From: Diphasiastrum complanatum
Lineage: Eukaryota > Streptophyta > Lycopodiopsida > Lycopodiales > Lycopodiaceae
NCBI GenBank assembly: GCA_029204225.1
Contig: CM055107.1
Span: 43,923,408 to 43,985,407 of the forward strand
Length of the DNA: 62,000 nucleotides
Direction: 5' to 3'
The position numbers were made by a program, and so were the translations under genes. The stretch's first letter is position 1. Every line of letters starts with the position of its first letter. The notes under the pieces are model-generated. The model ran no database searches. It saw nothing but the letters and a program-made list of their open reading frames with translations, and had not been told where the DNA came from. Below, one piece after another: positions 34,403 through 45,599 of the stretch.

Positions 34403-35057
34403 TGTGAAAAATACAGATCCTAAGTGGATCTAAACTCCAAGATCATTGGCTTGAATGCTTGCACTCCAAACTACATAAGCTAGGAATTGGCAACACATTC
34501 TATGCTACCTAGAATGCAAAGAACTTGATCAAAAAGCATTTATCACAAATGGAAACTTCCATAAACATCAAGTGCGGCCCAAAATAGCATTATACAGTCC
34601 ATAATACATCAGCCTATCACTTTTGGAAAGCACCTAAGATCATACACAATAGCTTGAAGACAATACACACAACAATGCTCTCAATGGAGGAAGAAACAAT
34701 GACAATGATCTATTGATCTCAATGAAGCATACAAAAGGTTTCTCCAACCTGTTCTCCACGACTTCCCTACTATTTATGGATGAGGAAGATGACTCTCTCT
34801 CCTCTCTCTAGAAGGTACTTGACCCTAGATATTCCCTATATAGGAAAAATAGCTAAAAATGGCTTATATGACCAAAATACATCAAAATGGTCTCATTTTG
34901 AAGGGTATGAAGTTTGACACTTCATCATACTGAAAAAATACAGTAAATAAAAACATTGTGGCCTGGTTCACACGTGCAAAACTCCAGAACCAAAACTATT
35001 TACAATTTTAGCCAATTTAGGCCTCAAACTAGCTAGGAAATGTTGACAATTTTCACA
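34403..35057 (-). repeat. Family A LTR 3 (outer 5' LTR)
   Basis: 655 bp, followed directly by the second TATTC at 35,058-35,062. Its base at 34,575 is C, like LTR 1. Transcription of the array would start in this LTR or in the middle one. Confidence 0.95.
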
Positions 35058-35062
35058 TATTC
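35058..35062. other. Target-site duplication TATTC, right of the A array
   Basis: It matches 22,846-22,850 exactly; after it the B LTR resumes with TACATGGCTAGATTTGCC. Confidence 0.9.
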
Positions 35063-35100
35063 TACATGGCTAGATTTGCCAATGTAGGCAATTTTTCACA
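35063..35100 (-). repeat. B-1 3' LTR, inner remainder
   Basis: These 38 bases complete the B LTR (ending GCAATTTTTCACA) and match 55,113-55,150. The polypurine tract of B-1 (GAGGAGGAG on the minus strand) follows at 35,101. Confidence 0.85.
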
Positions 35101-36746
35101 CTCCTCCTCAAATCTAGCCTTGGAGATCACAATGCTTTTATCAATAACTCCAATTGAAGATCTAAGCTTGACAAATGAATCTTTAGGTAAAGGTTTAGTA
35201 AACAAATCAGCCAAGCAACTTGATGATGGCACGTGTTGGAGCTTGATCTCTTTAGCTTGCACTTTTTCCCTCACGAAATGATGAGCAATTTCGATGTGTT
35301 TGCTCCTTGCATGGAATGTAGGATTAGTTGCAAGTGATTGGGCTGATTGGTTGTCACAATAGATGATAGGGATCTCCTTTCCATGACATGAAGCTCCACC
35401 AATAGCCTTTTGAGCCACAAGACCTCCTTGCATGTTGATGTCAAGGCCTTGTATTCGGATTCTGTGGAAGATAGGGAGATGGTATCTTGCTTTTTGGAAA
35501 GCCATGATACTACTCCATCACATAGAAAGGTGGCAAAGGCACTTGTTGATCTTCTATCCACTTTGTCACCTGCAAAATCTGAGTCACTATAGGCTCTTAA
35601 GCCAAGATTAGTTCCTCTATACAAAATACCAAAATTCTTAGTGAATGAAATGTATCTAAGAACTCTTTTGGCCATCTTCCAATGTGAAACTAGAGGACTT
35701 TGCATGAATTGGCTTAACTTTCCAACACTATAACTAAGATCAGGTCTAGTTATAGTTAAATAGATCAAGGAGCCAATAAGCCTTCTATATAATGTGATGT
35801 CCTCAAAGGATGCTTTATCACAACCAATAGATGCTTTTACATGTTGCTCCATTGGTGTCTCAATGACTTTACAATTCTTCATTCCAAATCTATCTAGGAT
35901 GGATGTAGCATATTTAGATTGACAAATGAAGCTAAAATCACATCCTCTAATAACCTCTATTCCAAGAATGAAGCTCAATAGGCCGAGATCTGCCATCTTA
36001 AACTCTTTTGCTAAAGCAATTTTTACATCTCTAATTCCATCTAGATCATTACCACTCAAGATAATGTCATATACATACAAAACAAGAATAATGATCATGC
36101 CATCATGATAACTTATATACAATGATGGATCATAGGCACTCATTACAAAATTGATGGAAATGAGAAAAGAGTTTAGCCTAGAGTACCATGCTCTAGGTGC
36201 TTTCTTGAGCCCATAAAGGCTCTTCTTCAAAAAACACACCTTTCCTTCATGCTTTGCCTTGATGAAGTCCTCGGGTTGCCTCATGTAGATCTCTTCCTCC
36301 AAATAACCATTGAGGAATGCATTTGTGAAGTCAAGTTGGAATAGCTCCCAATTGAAGGTTGTAGCAAGACTAATGATCAACCTGATAGTAACAAGCTTAG
36401 CCACAGGAGCAAAAGTCTCATCATAGTCAATGCCTTTGGTTTGTAAAAAACCTTTGGCAACAAGCCTAGCTTTATGCTTTCTTATTGATCCATGTTGATT
36501 ATACTTCAATCTAAACACCCACTTGCAATCAAGAGGTTTCTTCCCTTGAGGAAGATCCACAAGATCCCAAGTATGATTCTCAATAAGAGCATCATACTCT
36601 ACTTGCATAGCATCCATCCAACTTTTAGACTTACAAGCATCTTCATAGCATGTTGGCTCATCTAACATTGAAGTAAGAAAGGTGTAAGATGTGAAAGATG
36701 ATGAGCCTTCCCTTTGATCACCTTGACCATCATAGGTGAGCCTCAA
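35101..36746 (-). pseudogene. B-1 reverse transcriptase and RNase H, inactivated
   Basis: The main frame (35,271-36,746) covers RT and most of RNase H: FQLDFTNAFLNGYLEEEIYM, YGLKKAPRAWY, and RNase H SDSDFAGDKVDRRSTSAF with SSTESEYKAL. The catalytic box reads YVYD (codons at 36,066-36,077) where copia RTs have YVDD, so the enzyme should be dead. A 1-nt deletion near 35,380 relative to B-2 shifts the frame. The RNase H end continues in another frame (DNQSAQSLA, SKHIEIAHHFVR, ADLFTKPL), and runs through the polypurine tract about 17 codons into the LTR before its stop. Confidence 0.88.
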
Positions 36747-37709
36747 TGGCTCGGATCTTGCCCTTGTAGATCTTCTTGGAGTTCTTGGAGTTCTTGCATC
36801 TTGAGGTGGATCCTCAAGTTCTTCTTCACTTGGAACTCATCCTCCATCCTAGCATGATCCTTGGCATCAAGATGATTAGTAGCATTATCATCCAAATCAC
36901 AAGCATGTCCTTCATAAAAAATAACATCCCTACTCACTATCACCTTGCTAGTGATGGGATTGAAGACTCTATAACCTTTGCTATTCTCACCATATCCCAC
37001 AAAGATGCCTTTGATGGATGTTGCATCATCCTTCCTTCTCTTATCCAAGGATTGGTGTACATAGCAAGTGGATCCAAAAACTTTGAGATCTTTGAGATTG
37101 GGCTTCTCTCCAAATAGAGCTTCAAATGGTGTGATTCCTCCAATGGCTTGGTTTGGCAATCTATTGCACAAATAGTTAGCACAAGTTATTGCTTCACCCC
37201 AAAATGGTTTGGATAGAGAAGCATCTAGCCTTAAGGCCTTACCACACTCACAAAGAGATCTATTTCTTCTCTCACTCACTCCATTTTGTTGAGGGGTGTA
37301 TGGACATGACAACTCCCTCTTTATGCCATTAGAAATACAAAAGTCAATCAACTTATTGGAGACATATTCACCTCCATTATCACTGCTTAATACCTTAATC
37401 TTGGTACTAAGTGGATTTTCTACCAAACTCTTGAACTTTACAAAAGAATCAAACACCATTGATTTGCTAGACAAGAGGTACATCCAACAAAATCTAGAAT
37501 AGTCATCAATGAAGATTACATATTACTTGGCACCACCATTAGACTCATGTGAAAAACTATGAACATCCGAATGAGTGAGTTCAAGAGGAGAGTTTGATCT
37601 TGATGTAGATCTTGAGAAGGGTAGCTTGTGAGCCTTTGAGAGGCTGCATGCTTCACATCTCTTCCCACACGTTGACAAATGCTTGGGGAGTCCAACTGCA
37701 AGCTCCTTT
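36747..37709 (-). pseudogene. B-1 integrase, interrupted and truncated
   Basis: The frame at 36,743-37,483 holds integrase motifs SSDNGGEYVSNKL and PYTPQQNGVSERRNRS. A 1-nt deletion near 36,833 shifts it away from the RT frame. Upstream, a TAA replaces a tyrosine codon of B-2 near 37,525, splitting off the N-terminal integrase part (LTHSDVHS, CGKRCEACSLSKAHKLPFSR). Similarity to B-2 ends at 37,709, so protease and gag are gone. Confidence 0.85.
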
Positions 37710-37726
37710 AGATGGAGAGCGCAGAT
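37710..37726 (-). repeat. Right inverted-repeat arm, inner stub
   Basis: AGATGGAGAGCGCAGAT matches the reverse complement of about 19,669-19,686 with one change. It joins directly to truncated B-1 and is separated from the rest of the arm only by element C. The last five bases (CAGAT, 37,722-37,726) are the left target duplication of C. Confidence 0.75.
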
Positions 37727-38376
37727 TGTGAAAGATTCAACTAGTTTCATCACATTTTGCAATATTTCCATATTTGGCATATTGAGACCAAAACTTGTTT
37801 TAGACTTAGATGTTGACTTTTCAAAGTTCATTAGTCTAAATTTCATTTGAATAAACACTTTTTGAAAGTGTGGGAAAGATAGAATGCGAGTTTGAGTAGA
37901 TTCAATTTGAATAAGTTGGGTACATTGAATCTAGACCCAAAATTGGTAGGGTTAGCATTTTGTTGGGAAAGCCAAGTGGGCAAATAGGGTTGGGACCTGC
38001 TATAAAAGGATGTAACTCGTGGAGAGAGTCATCTTCTCTCTTCTCTATCTCATTTCATGCTTATACATGGTTCTCTTGGGTTCTACTATCCATTGGTGCA
38101 CTATCTTGGTGATTGCTTGCAATTCTATGTGTAGAATGATCTATATTTGCTATTTTTGGATCCGCACGTGTGAAATACAGTAGTTTGCTGGTTTTGTACA
38201 GACAGAAACAGTACATAATCATTTCACTCAAGTTTGATCAAGTTCTATTAGTGTTTGCATCGCAAATTGTGTGTAGATGCTGATTTTTCTACATTGGTGA
38301 AATTGGTAGTGTATTTCTCTTTCTAACCAAAGATCATTCAAGTAGATTGGATCTTAAGGATCTGAAATCTTTCACA
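37727..38376 (+). repeat. Element C 5' LTR
   Basis: 650 bp. A TATA box TATAAAAGG is at 38,001-38,009, with the expected promoter position in U3. The LTR ends TTTCACA and is followed directly by the PBS. Confidence 0.93.
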
Positions 38377-38388
38377 TGGTATCAGAGC
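38377..38388 (+). other. Element C primer binding site (initiator tRNA-Met)
   Basis: TGGTATCAGAGC immediately follows the 5' LTR, the same primer as families A and B. Confidence 0.92.
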
Positions 38389-39219
38389 TTGTGTTTCAGG
38401 TTATGAAGGAGGAAATCAGATCTATCAATGATTTGGTGAAGATATCAAGTCTAGAGCATGCTAGAGAGGATTCTACACCAAAATCGGATTTTTTGCTTTT
38501 GTAGATTGGACCTTTTGTAGATCAAAACACTAAATAGGTCAATATACTTGTTCAATTCCATTTTTTGAATTCATATGCTGGATTTGGCCGATTTTTGGAT
38601 CATTGGTTCAGCCTAAGTGGTGGCTTATAGATTGCATATTAAATTTTCAGCATTTGCATGTAGATTTGGAATAGTCAATTTTTTGTGATTTTGTCAAAAC
38701 TCTAATTTTGATTTCATTTGAGTGTGTTTCAATCTTAGGAAGTGGCAAAAGTCATTAGATTGAGGATAGATCATAGGTTGATCAAGATTCCATGATTCTA
38801 TGTGTTGATTTGCTTGGATAAGTGCTAGAAGAGAATGAGATAGTTTCAAATCTTGGTGATTTCTTTTGAAAGCATTTGTTGTTGTTCAAAGGAGTGCTTT
38901 GTGCATTGAAACAGGGAGACATGCAAGCAAAAGTTGATCACTCACATTTATTGTTTGTTTGCTGTATTTTTCCAGAGAGTTCAGAGCTGAAGCATGGTGG
39001 AATCATTTCATTTACATTCTATTTGATTCTTTATGTTCTAGTCACATTTTTACATGTAAAATTGATGTAAGAAATAGTGAAGCATCCCAAGTGGACACTA
39101 TTCTCTATATCAATTATGGTTGTTTCTATTTTAAGCATTACATGATCATTGAAAGGAGATCTGTTCTTAGGAAGGTCATTTTTATGATGGATCAAAGTTC
39201 TATTGGAAAAAACTATGCT
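38389..39219 (+). other. Element C leader / deleted region, no coding sequence
   Basis: This non-coding stretch links the PBS to the RNase H remnant. Small open frames (38,876-39,070 and 38,959-39,237) show no gag or pol motifs. Confidence 0.5.
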
Positions 39220-39809
39220 AGGAGCATTGGAAGCTAGGAAGGCGAGTTTTGAGGTACATCATTGAAACTCGAGATTTTGGCATATTGTATGAGGGATTAT
39301 CACCTAATCTTTTTGGATTTTCAGATTCGGACTATGCTAGAGATATAATGGATAGGAAATCCATTAGTGCTTATTGTATTTTCATAGGTGATGGAGCTAT
39401 ATCATGGATGTCAAAGAAACAAGCCACTATCTCATTGTCATCTAGTGAGGCCGAGTACAAAGCTCTTACACATTGCACAAAGGAGATGGTATGGATCAAG
39501 AGGATGATCAAGGATCTTCACTTGCTGGATTTTTTAGAGAGCCCAATCATTTTTTGTGACAATCAATTAGCCCAAAGAATGGCATCCAATCCTATCTTTC
39601 ATGCTAGGAGCAAGCATATTGAGATACAATATCATTTTGTGAGGGAGCGAGTCATTGCAAAGGAGGTGGAGCTTCAACATGTGTCTTCAAGGGAATGTGT
39701 AGCTGATATCTTCACCAAAGCATTGGGAAAAGACTTGTTCATGAAGCATAGGACTTCACTTGGAGTATTATCAAAGTCTATGCTAAAACTAGTTGAAGAG
39801 GGAGTGTGA
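39220..39809 (+). pseudogene. Element C RNase H remnant
   Basis: It starts within the copia block H-W-K-L-G-R-R-V-L-R-Y and continues open to a TGA inside the 3' LTR. Motifs: GFSDSDYARDIMDRKS, SLSSSEAEYKALTH, FCDNQLAQRMASNP, SKHIEIQYHFVRERV, ADIFTKALGKDL. Acidic catalytic positions are retained, yet all upstream pol is deleted, so no functional polyprotein can form. The end (VEEGV, stop in LTR) has the same architecture as family A. Confidence 0.85.
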
Positions 39810-40454
39810 AAGATTCAACTAGTTTTATCACATTTTGCAATATTTCCATATTTGGCATATTGAAGCCAAAACTTGTTTTAGACTTAGAGGTTGACTTTTC
39901 AAAGTTCATTAGTCTAAATTTCATTTGAATAAACACTTTTTGAAAGTGTGGGAAAGATAGAATGCGAGTTTGAGTAGATTCAATTTGAATAAGTTGGGTA
40001 CATTGAATCTAGACCCAAAATTGGTAGGGTTAGCATTTTGGTGGGAAAGCCAAGTGGCCAAATAGGGTTTGGACCTGCTATAAAAGGATGTAACTTGTGG
40101 AGAGAGTCATCTTCTCTCTTCTCTATCCTATTTCATGCTTATACATGGTTCTCTTGGGTTCTACTATCCATTGGTGCACTATCTTGGTGATTGCTTGTAA
40201 TTATATGTGTAGAATGATCTATATTTGCTATTTTTGGATCCACACGTGTGAAATACAGTAGCTTGCTGGTTTTGTACAGACAGCAACAGTACATAATCAT
40301 TTCATTCAAGTTTGATCAAGTTCTATTAGTGTTTGCATCTCAAATTGTGTGTAGATGTTGATTTTTCTACATTGGTGAAATTGGTAGTGTATTTCTCTTT
40401 CTAACCAAAGATCATTCAAGTAGATTGGATCTTAAGGATCTGAAATCTTTCACA
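39805..40454 (+). repeat. Element C 3' LTR
   Basis: 650 bp, preceded by the polypurine tract GAAGAGGGAG. TATAAAAGG is at 40,079-40,087. The right target duplication CAGAT follows at 40,455-40,459. Confidence 0.93.
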
Positions 40455-40459
40455 CAGAT

Positions 40460-41541
40460 AACTAGAGAGCAGGTGAATGGAAGAATAGGAGAGGTATCAC
40501 TGGAGGAAGGGAGGAAGTAACTCAACGATGGAGAAGGGGTTGGAATAAGGAGAGAGGGAGAGGAAGGACTGGCCTCAGAGGGATAGTGAAGCGCTGTGGG
40601 AGGTAGATAGCATCAGCAATGAAGGCTAGTTGTTTGTATATGTGAGAGATGGGCAACGAGCAAGTAACATACACCTTTGTCCATCAGATGAGTAGTATTG
40701 ATGTCTGTTGCAGTTAGAGCAACAATATTTGAGATAGTCTGTCCATTGCATTCAGATAGAGGAATGACAGGTTGTCCAACGCAGTCAGAAAGCCAGAAAG
40801 CTATGAATATAATGCAGGCAGATCTGCATGAAATGTCTTCTTCATATGATCATACTCCAAGATCAATCAACATACTATCCAATCTGTAGATAGCACCAGT
40901 AGTTAAGACAACGGGATCATCACCAATCTTCTTGAAGAACCTATGTATTCATAATCACAATCATGAAACAGAATGTAGCAAAAGACTCCATGCCTCTCTA
41001 CATCACCAGAACACTAAAAATGATCTCTATCCATAACCAAGAAAGCAAGAACTCTCTTCTGCTCTCCATGAACGAATGAATTGCTTCCTCCCGAATCCTT
41101 CCTTCTTCTTCTCCTTGTTGAGAGAAAACGGTTCATTTTCATTCCACTTGAAAACACCAACGTCTTTCATTCTCCATTGAATCCCATCCACTAAATCCAA
41201 ATTCACCAATCCTTATAAAAAATTTCATATCCATTTGACACATGTCCATAGTAACTTGGTTGATTTCAGAAGTAGGGAATAGCCCATAGTGGAAACTGCT
41301 CTACGGACCATTTGAAGCATCTTTTCTTCATAACTGAATTTCATTGAAGGGAAAAATGCCTTCAATAAGGTTTTCTAGTTTCCATATTGATACAAAGACC
41401 TTTATAACCTATTTTGGCCTTTCCAAGACAATTCTTTCAAAATCTTTAATCATTGGTATTCAAACCCATTCGCCCCATTATGATTGCAACATTTGTAATG
41501 TTTTCGTCCTTCATTTTCCGTAGAAACATACACTACTGATT
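40460..41541 (-). repeat. Right arm of the ~1.1 kb inverted repeat
   Basis: It is the reverse complement of 18,591-19,670, with many single-base differences but almost equal length. The fragment at 40,698-40,889 preserves part of the left-arm 119-residue frame, then hits a TAG. The frame at 41,027-41,209 corresponds to that at 18,920-19,126. The arm was once continuous with 37,710-37,726 before element C inserted. Confidence 0.82.
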
Positions 41542-41639
41542 CCAGCATGATCAATTCAAACTACTATCAAAGGTCTTATATGTTCCTAAACTCTCTACAA
41601 ATTTGTTATCAGTAAGTAGAATTATAGATTTAGGTCATA

Positions 41640-42812
41640 AATTAGAATTCAAATTTGTTCAATGCAAAATTATTGATATGAGTAATAAGATCCTTGCGCT
41701 CGTCAAGAGGTAGAGTTACTTATATAGATTGGCACATTGTTATTTTGAGTCTAGTCAAGAAAGCATTACTATGGCATCATCACTTAGGACACTTAAATTA
41801 TGCATCTATTTTGAACATGTCTAGACAATCCATGGTTCTTGATCTCGACTATCTTTCTTGAAAGGTCGATCTCCCTGTCTATCATAGCTGCATCTTTGGA
41901 AAGCAGACTAGGATTCCTTTTAGACCAAACCATAGGCATGCAACAAAAGGTTTGTTAGATGTTGTTCATACAGATATATGTGGACCTATGCAAACTCCTT
42001 CATTGCTAGATGCAAAGTATTTCATTACTTTTATTGATGAGTTCTCCAGAAGAACAACTGTTTATTTTATTAAACATAAATAAGAGGCTTTCATCAAATT
42101 CAGACAATTCAAAGAGCATGCTGAGAATCAAACTGGCAAACAAATCAAAGCACTAAGGTCAGATAATGGGGGCAAATATATCTTTACCAAATTCAAGGAC
42201 TATTGCCTTAACAACGACATTGAGTAACAATACATTATCTCCTATTCGCCTCAGTCAAATGGTCTTGTTGAGAGAGAGAACAGAACCTTAATTGAATCGG
42301 CAAAGTGCATGTTATCACATGCGACACTTCCGAAGTCCTTCTGGGTTGAAGTTGTTTCAATAGCAACCTATATTCAGAACAGATGTCCTACTAAAGGTCT
42401 CTCAGACAAAACACCATTCGAAGTTTGGACAAGTACCAAACTTTTTTTTATCATACGTACGAGTTTTTGGATGTACTGCTTTTGCGACAGATACCTCATG
42501 ATCTCAAGAAGGAGCTTGACTTCCAGAGTATCAAAAATGTATTTTTATCAGCTACACTACTTCAGATCAAGCCTACAAGTTGTTCGATCCCATCGAGTCG
42601 AAGATATTCACTAGTCGCGGGATGTCATCTTCATCAAAGATCAGTTTCAAGACCTCAAGGGAAAAGACAAAGCCCACATAGCTGACTGTTCGGTTTCATC
42701 CGACACATGGAACTTTCTAGTTTCTCAGTTGACTATTCCCATTTAAGGTCCAAGCTCTTCTACTTTTGAGGAACAACAAATCAACGATGAATTAGAAGAT
42801 GATGATGTCTAG
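41640..42812 (+). pseudogene. Copia element D-2: decayed integrase
   Basis: Across interrupted frames the translation gives the integrase series HTDICGPMQ, ITFIDEFSRRTTVYFIKHK, ALRSDNGGKY, SYSPQSNGLVERENRTLIESAK and KSFWVEVVSIATYIQNRCPT. It is followed by the capsid-like linker with SRDVIFIKDQF. There are TAA/TAG stops between and inside these motifs. At about 42,812 it jumps directly into RT palm sequence; roughly 600 bases present in D-1 or expected by family are missing. Confidence 0.8.
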
Positions 42813-43752
42813 TACTCAAGCATTCTTCTATTTGACTTTTGCTATCATTTGTCACTGCGACAAATTTGGAAATACATCAAATGGATGTACAAACAACATA
42901 TCTTAATGGAGTTATCGAACAAGACATTTACATGGTGCAACCCGAAGGTTATATTATCGAGGGTAAACACAATCATGTGTGTAAACTCCATAAGGCACTT
43001 TATGGCTTGAAGCAATCTGCTCGAGCATGGTTTCAAAGGATCAATACTTTGCTTATTGATCGCAGCTACACACCTAGCTCTTTAGATTCAAATGTTTACT
43101 TCAAAGCAGTGCAACAGTCTTTTATCATTATCGCTTTATACGTGGATGATACATTGCTTTTCAGCAACAGTACCGATCTGATAAAGGAGGGCAAGACAAT
43201 GTTATTGTTCGAATTCGACATGACCGATTTGGGCGAAGCTCATTTCTGCCTTGGTATACAAATCCACAGAGACAAAAAATAGAAGTTGGTCTACATTACA
43301 CAACAGAGGTACATCTACAACATGTTAGTCAAATATAATCTGATTAATTTCCAATTAGATCTCTCACCAATGAAACCAAGTCTCAAATTGTCAAAGAACC
43401 AGTGTCTCCAAACAATTCATGAGAAGCAGCAGATGCGTGAGTATCCTTACTATTCTATTATAGGATCTCTTATGTACGCCATGATCTGTACCAAGCCAGA
43501 CATAGCTTTTGCAGTCAGCTCTCTCAGTCAGTTTATGACTAATCTTGGTGTAACGCATTGGAAGGCTCTTATCAAAGTCATGAGATATCTTCAAGCTACT
43601 ATGGACTTTTGCATTTGTTATGGAGCAGTTCGCAACGACAAACTCAATTTACTCAGTGGTTACAAAGATGCAAGTTGGGCAGGAGATGTAGACACTCGTA
43701 AATCCACTTTCAGATTTACATTCTTCCTCAACAATGGTCCATTTTCCTGAAA
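42813..43752 (+). pseudogene. Copia element D-2: RT and partial RNase H
   Basis: Motifs: QMDVQTTYLNGVIEQDIYM, YGLKQSARAWF, LYVDDTLLFS, DLGEAHFCLGIQIHRD, then a TAG at 43,280 and YITQQRYIYNML, IIGSLMYAMICTKPDIAFA, SGYKDASWAGDVDTRKS. It is close to D-1 but retains the segment that D-1 lost. It breaks off in RNase H at about 43,752 and continues directly inside the LTR, so an internal deletion removed the RNase H end and the first part of the LTR. Confidence 0.85.
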
Positions 43753-43756
43753 CAGT

Positions 43757-44954
43757 CACTCTCTATAATCCACACTTTGTCCGCTGTCAGAAATTACGTG
43801 TAAAAATGCAGTGTCATCTTTTTCACATTTTTCGCTTGTCAAGAATTGTGAGTAAATATGTAGAGTCGCATTTTCAAAGTGCCTCAAATGTTAAGGAAAT
43901 GACTCTGACAAATTGTGGAGCTACTCTAATATGAAGGAAATGAGATTTTAGGACAATGTCAGATTTTTTTGCAAGAAACCGACACTGTCATTTTTTTGCG
44001 ACACTGTCGCCTGTGGCAGTTTTAGTTCATTTCTGCAGAGTGACAGTTTAGTTCATTTATGCAGACATACTGTTTATGGCCAAATTTCCACCGCTTATCA
44101 GCAATCAATGAGAAGTAACTGGATGAATGCTAGTGGACACCAGCCAACTGGCAATCGCATTTGACGACCTAACTACTTAGTATAAATTAACTGTTCATAC
44201 ATCTCTTTTTCACAATTAGTGATAAAATTCTGAAGCAACGCTTCAACATTGTGAATGTGAAGGGGCTGAGTGTTATTACACGATGCTTCCTGCGCTCTTA
44301 TCAAGCAGATCAATCACAATCAGAAAGTATTTTGTTAGCTCTCTGTCAAGCTTTCAAGCTTGAACTCTCTTGAGCATTCTAGCTCAGTCTGTTAGAGATT
44401 TATTTTAGAGTTGCTATTGCGCTACTGCTTATCAATAGAGCTATTTATTATCAGACTTATTCTCAGTGACTCAGAGATAACTTAGAGTGTGCGGTTTCTA
44501 TCCGCTATTGTTTTGTGCTCATTAGCATCTGCTTTGTTTTTCTGAATCAATATTATCTTCTTATTGCGTTCAGTATATGTCAAAATACATGCATCTCTGT
44601 ATTGCTTTGGTAACTGATAGAAATTGTCTGAGAATTCAATACTTTATGTTTGGCTACGTAACCACTTAGTATCTAGTGATTTCAAAGTTAGTTGCTAAAG
44701 ATTGAACATGATTTTCATCACTACTACTTTGTTCAATTTTTATAGGCGTAATCATGCATTGGAAGTAGGAAGTTTCTGCATTACATTATCTATCCTATTT
44801 CTGATATTTCCTATCCACCTTCAAACCTAGATCCTAGCACATGCAAGGCATCAAGATATGAAGAGGATTATAATTTGTCAATCAGAGGTTCGTTTCCATG
44901 AGAGCGATAACATAGTTCATATTTAAGAACATGTTTTTGATTCAACATCTAACA
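43757..44954 (+). repeat. Family-D LTR, D-2 copy (5' part missing, 3' end present)
   Basis: It matches D-1 from the TGTCGC-rich block and the opposite-strand copy at 9.8-10.6 kb, and reaches what looks like the true end, ACATCTAACA. Together the three partial copies imply an LTR above 1.2 kb. Confidence 0.7.
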
Positions 44955-45599
44955 ATATGATCATATTAATCCTAATCTACCAAAGATGAAATCTTACTTT
45001 TTTCTCTCTCTATTTTCTCTTTCTTCTCTCTCATGTTTTTGATTCAATCCCAATAATTAGCAAATCCAAATAAAAACAAGATCCAAAGAAAACATGAGAG
45101 ATGGAAAGGAGAAGAAGAACAAGGACATTAGATCTGCAAATCAATATAGGTTCCACCTTCTTGATTAGAAATGAACATAAAAATGAATCACAAAGTACCA
45201 CTATATATACTAAATTTTAGGACTTTGGCCTCAAATCCTATTGGCCAGTTTCTACCTCTCTTATTATTTGAAATTTGGGAGGAACCCTTTTTTATTCACT
45301 AACATGACTATTAGGCCCTATGACATTCTATTACCGCAAAAAGTCCTAAAGTCCTCTTATTACTTCTAACTAATCAAATCAGTATGTGATAATCGGGTTG
45401 GATTTACACACGCAATAGGGTTGACTCAATATATGAAACCCTCCAACAATATCCCCCACCAAAACTGGTGGTGGTCCCACGACATTGAGATTTATTTATT
45501 TGGGGCCCTGGTTCACCTCACGCCAGACTTTTATTAGGTGATGTTGTACTTTACATAAATTCTAAGCATGACTCGTTGAAATCTCTATTATGTGGGAAA
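44955..45599. other. Intergenic, nothing recognised
   Basis: AT-rich sequence without motif-bearing frames. A CTCTCTC/TTTCTCT stretch lies at 45,001-45,033. Confidence 0.35.

Larger units (their letters stand above)
22851..35057 (-). mobile_element. Tandem copia array, family A: LTR-body-LTR-body-LTR
   Basis: Three 655 bp LTRs (22,851; 28,627; 34,403) separate two 5,121 bp bodies, so the period is exactly 5,776 bp. LTR ends are the perfect inverted pair TGTGAAAA/TTTTCACA. A single pair of 5 bp target duplications flanks the whole array, so it occupies one insertion site in the B-1 LTR. Each body has a PBS, a long leader, one open 1317-codon gag-pol gene and a polypurine tract. I found three base differences between the bodies and one among the LTRs. 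The middle LTR serves both as 5' LTR of the left body and 3' LTR of the right body. Confidence 0.95.
22280..37709 (-). mobile_element. Copia element B-1, truncated and carrying the nested A array
   Basis: B-1 lies on the minus strand. Its 3' LTR (22,280-22,850 plus 35,063-35,100) is split by the A array, and its body runs from 35,101 to 37,709. There it breaks off in integrase/pre-integrase sequence and adjoins the inverted-repeat arm; the gag end and 5' LTR are missing. It is closely similar to B-2 at 54.5-60.5 kb. It lies in gypsy gag sequence. Confidence 0.85.
37727..40454 (+). mobile_element. Copia element C, internally deleted, with TSD CAGAT
   Basis: Two 650 bp LTRs (37,727-38,376 and 39,805-40,454), both TGTGAAAG...TTTCACA, flank a body of only 1,428 bp. 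CAGAT occurs directly before (37,722-37,726) and after (40,455-40,459). The PBS follows the 5' LTR; gag, protease, integrase and RT are missing and only the RNase H end remains. By my reading about 18 positions differ between the LTRs (near 2.8 percent), making it older than family A. Confidence 0.93.

Noticed and set aside
22851-35057. Treating the array as two independent insertions
   Set aside because: No target duplication exists at the middle LTR; a single TATTC pair flanks the whole block.
41027-41209. 60-codon frame in the right arm as a conserved gene
   Set aside because: It is conserved only because of the DNA duplication with the left arm; differences do not show a clear coding bias by eye.
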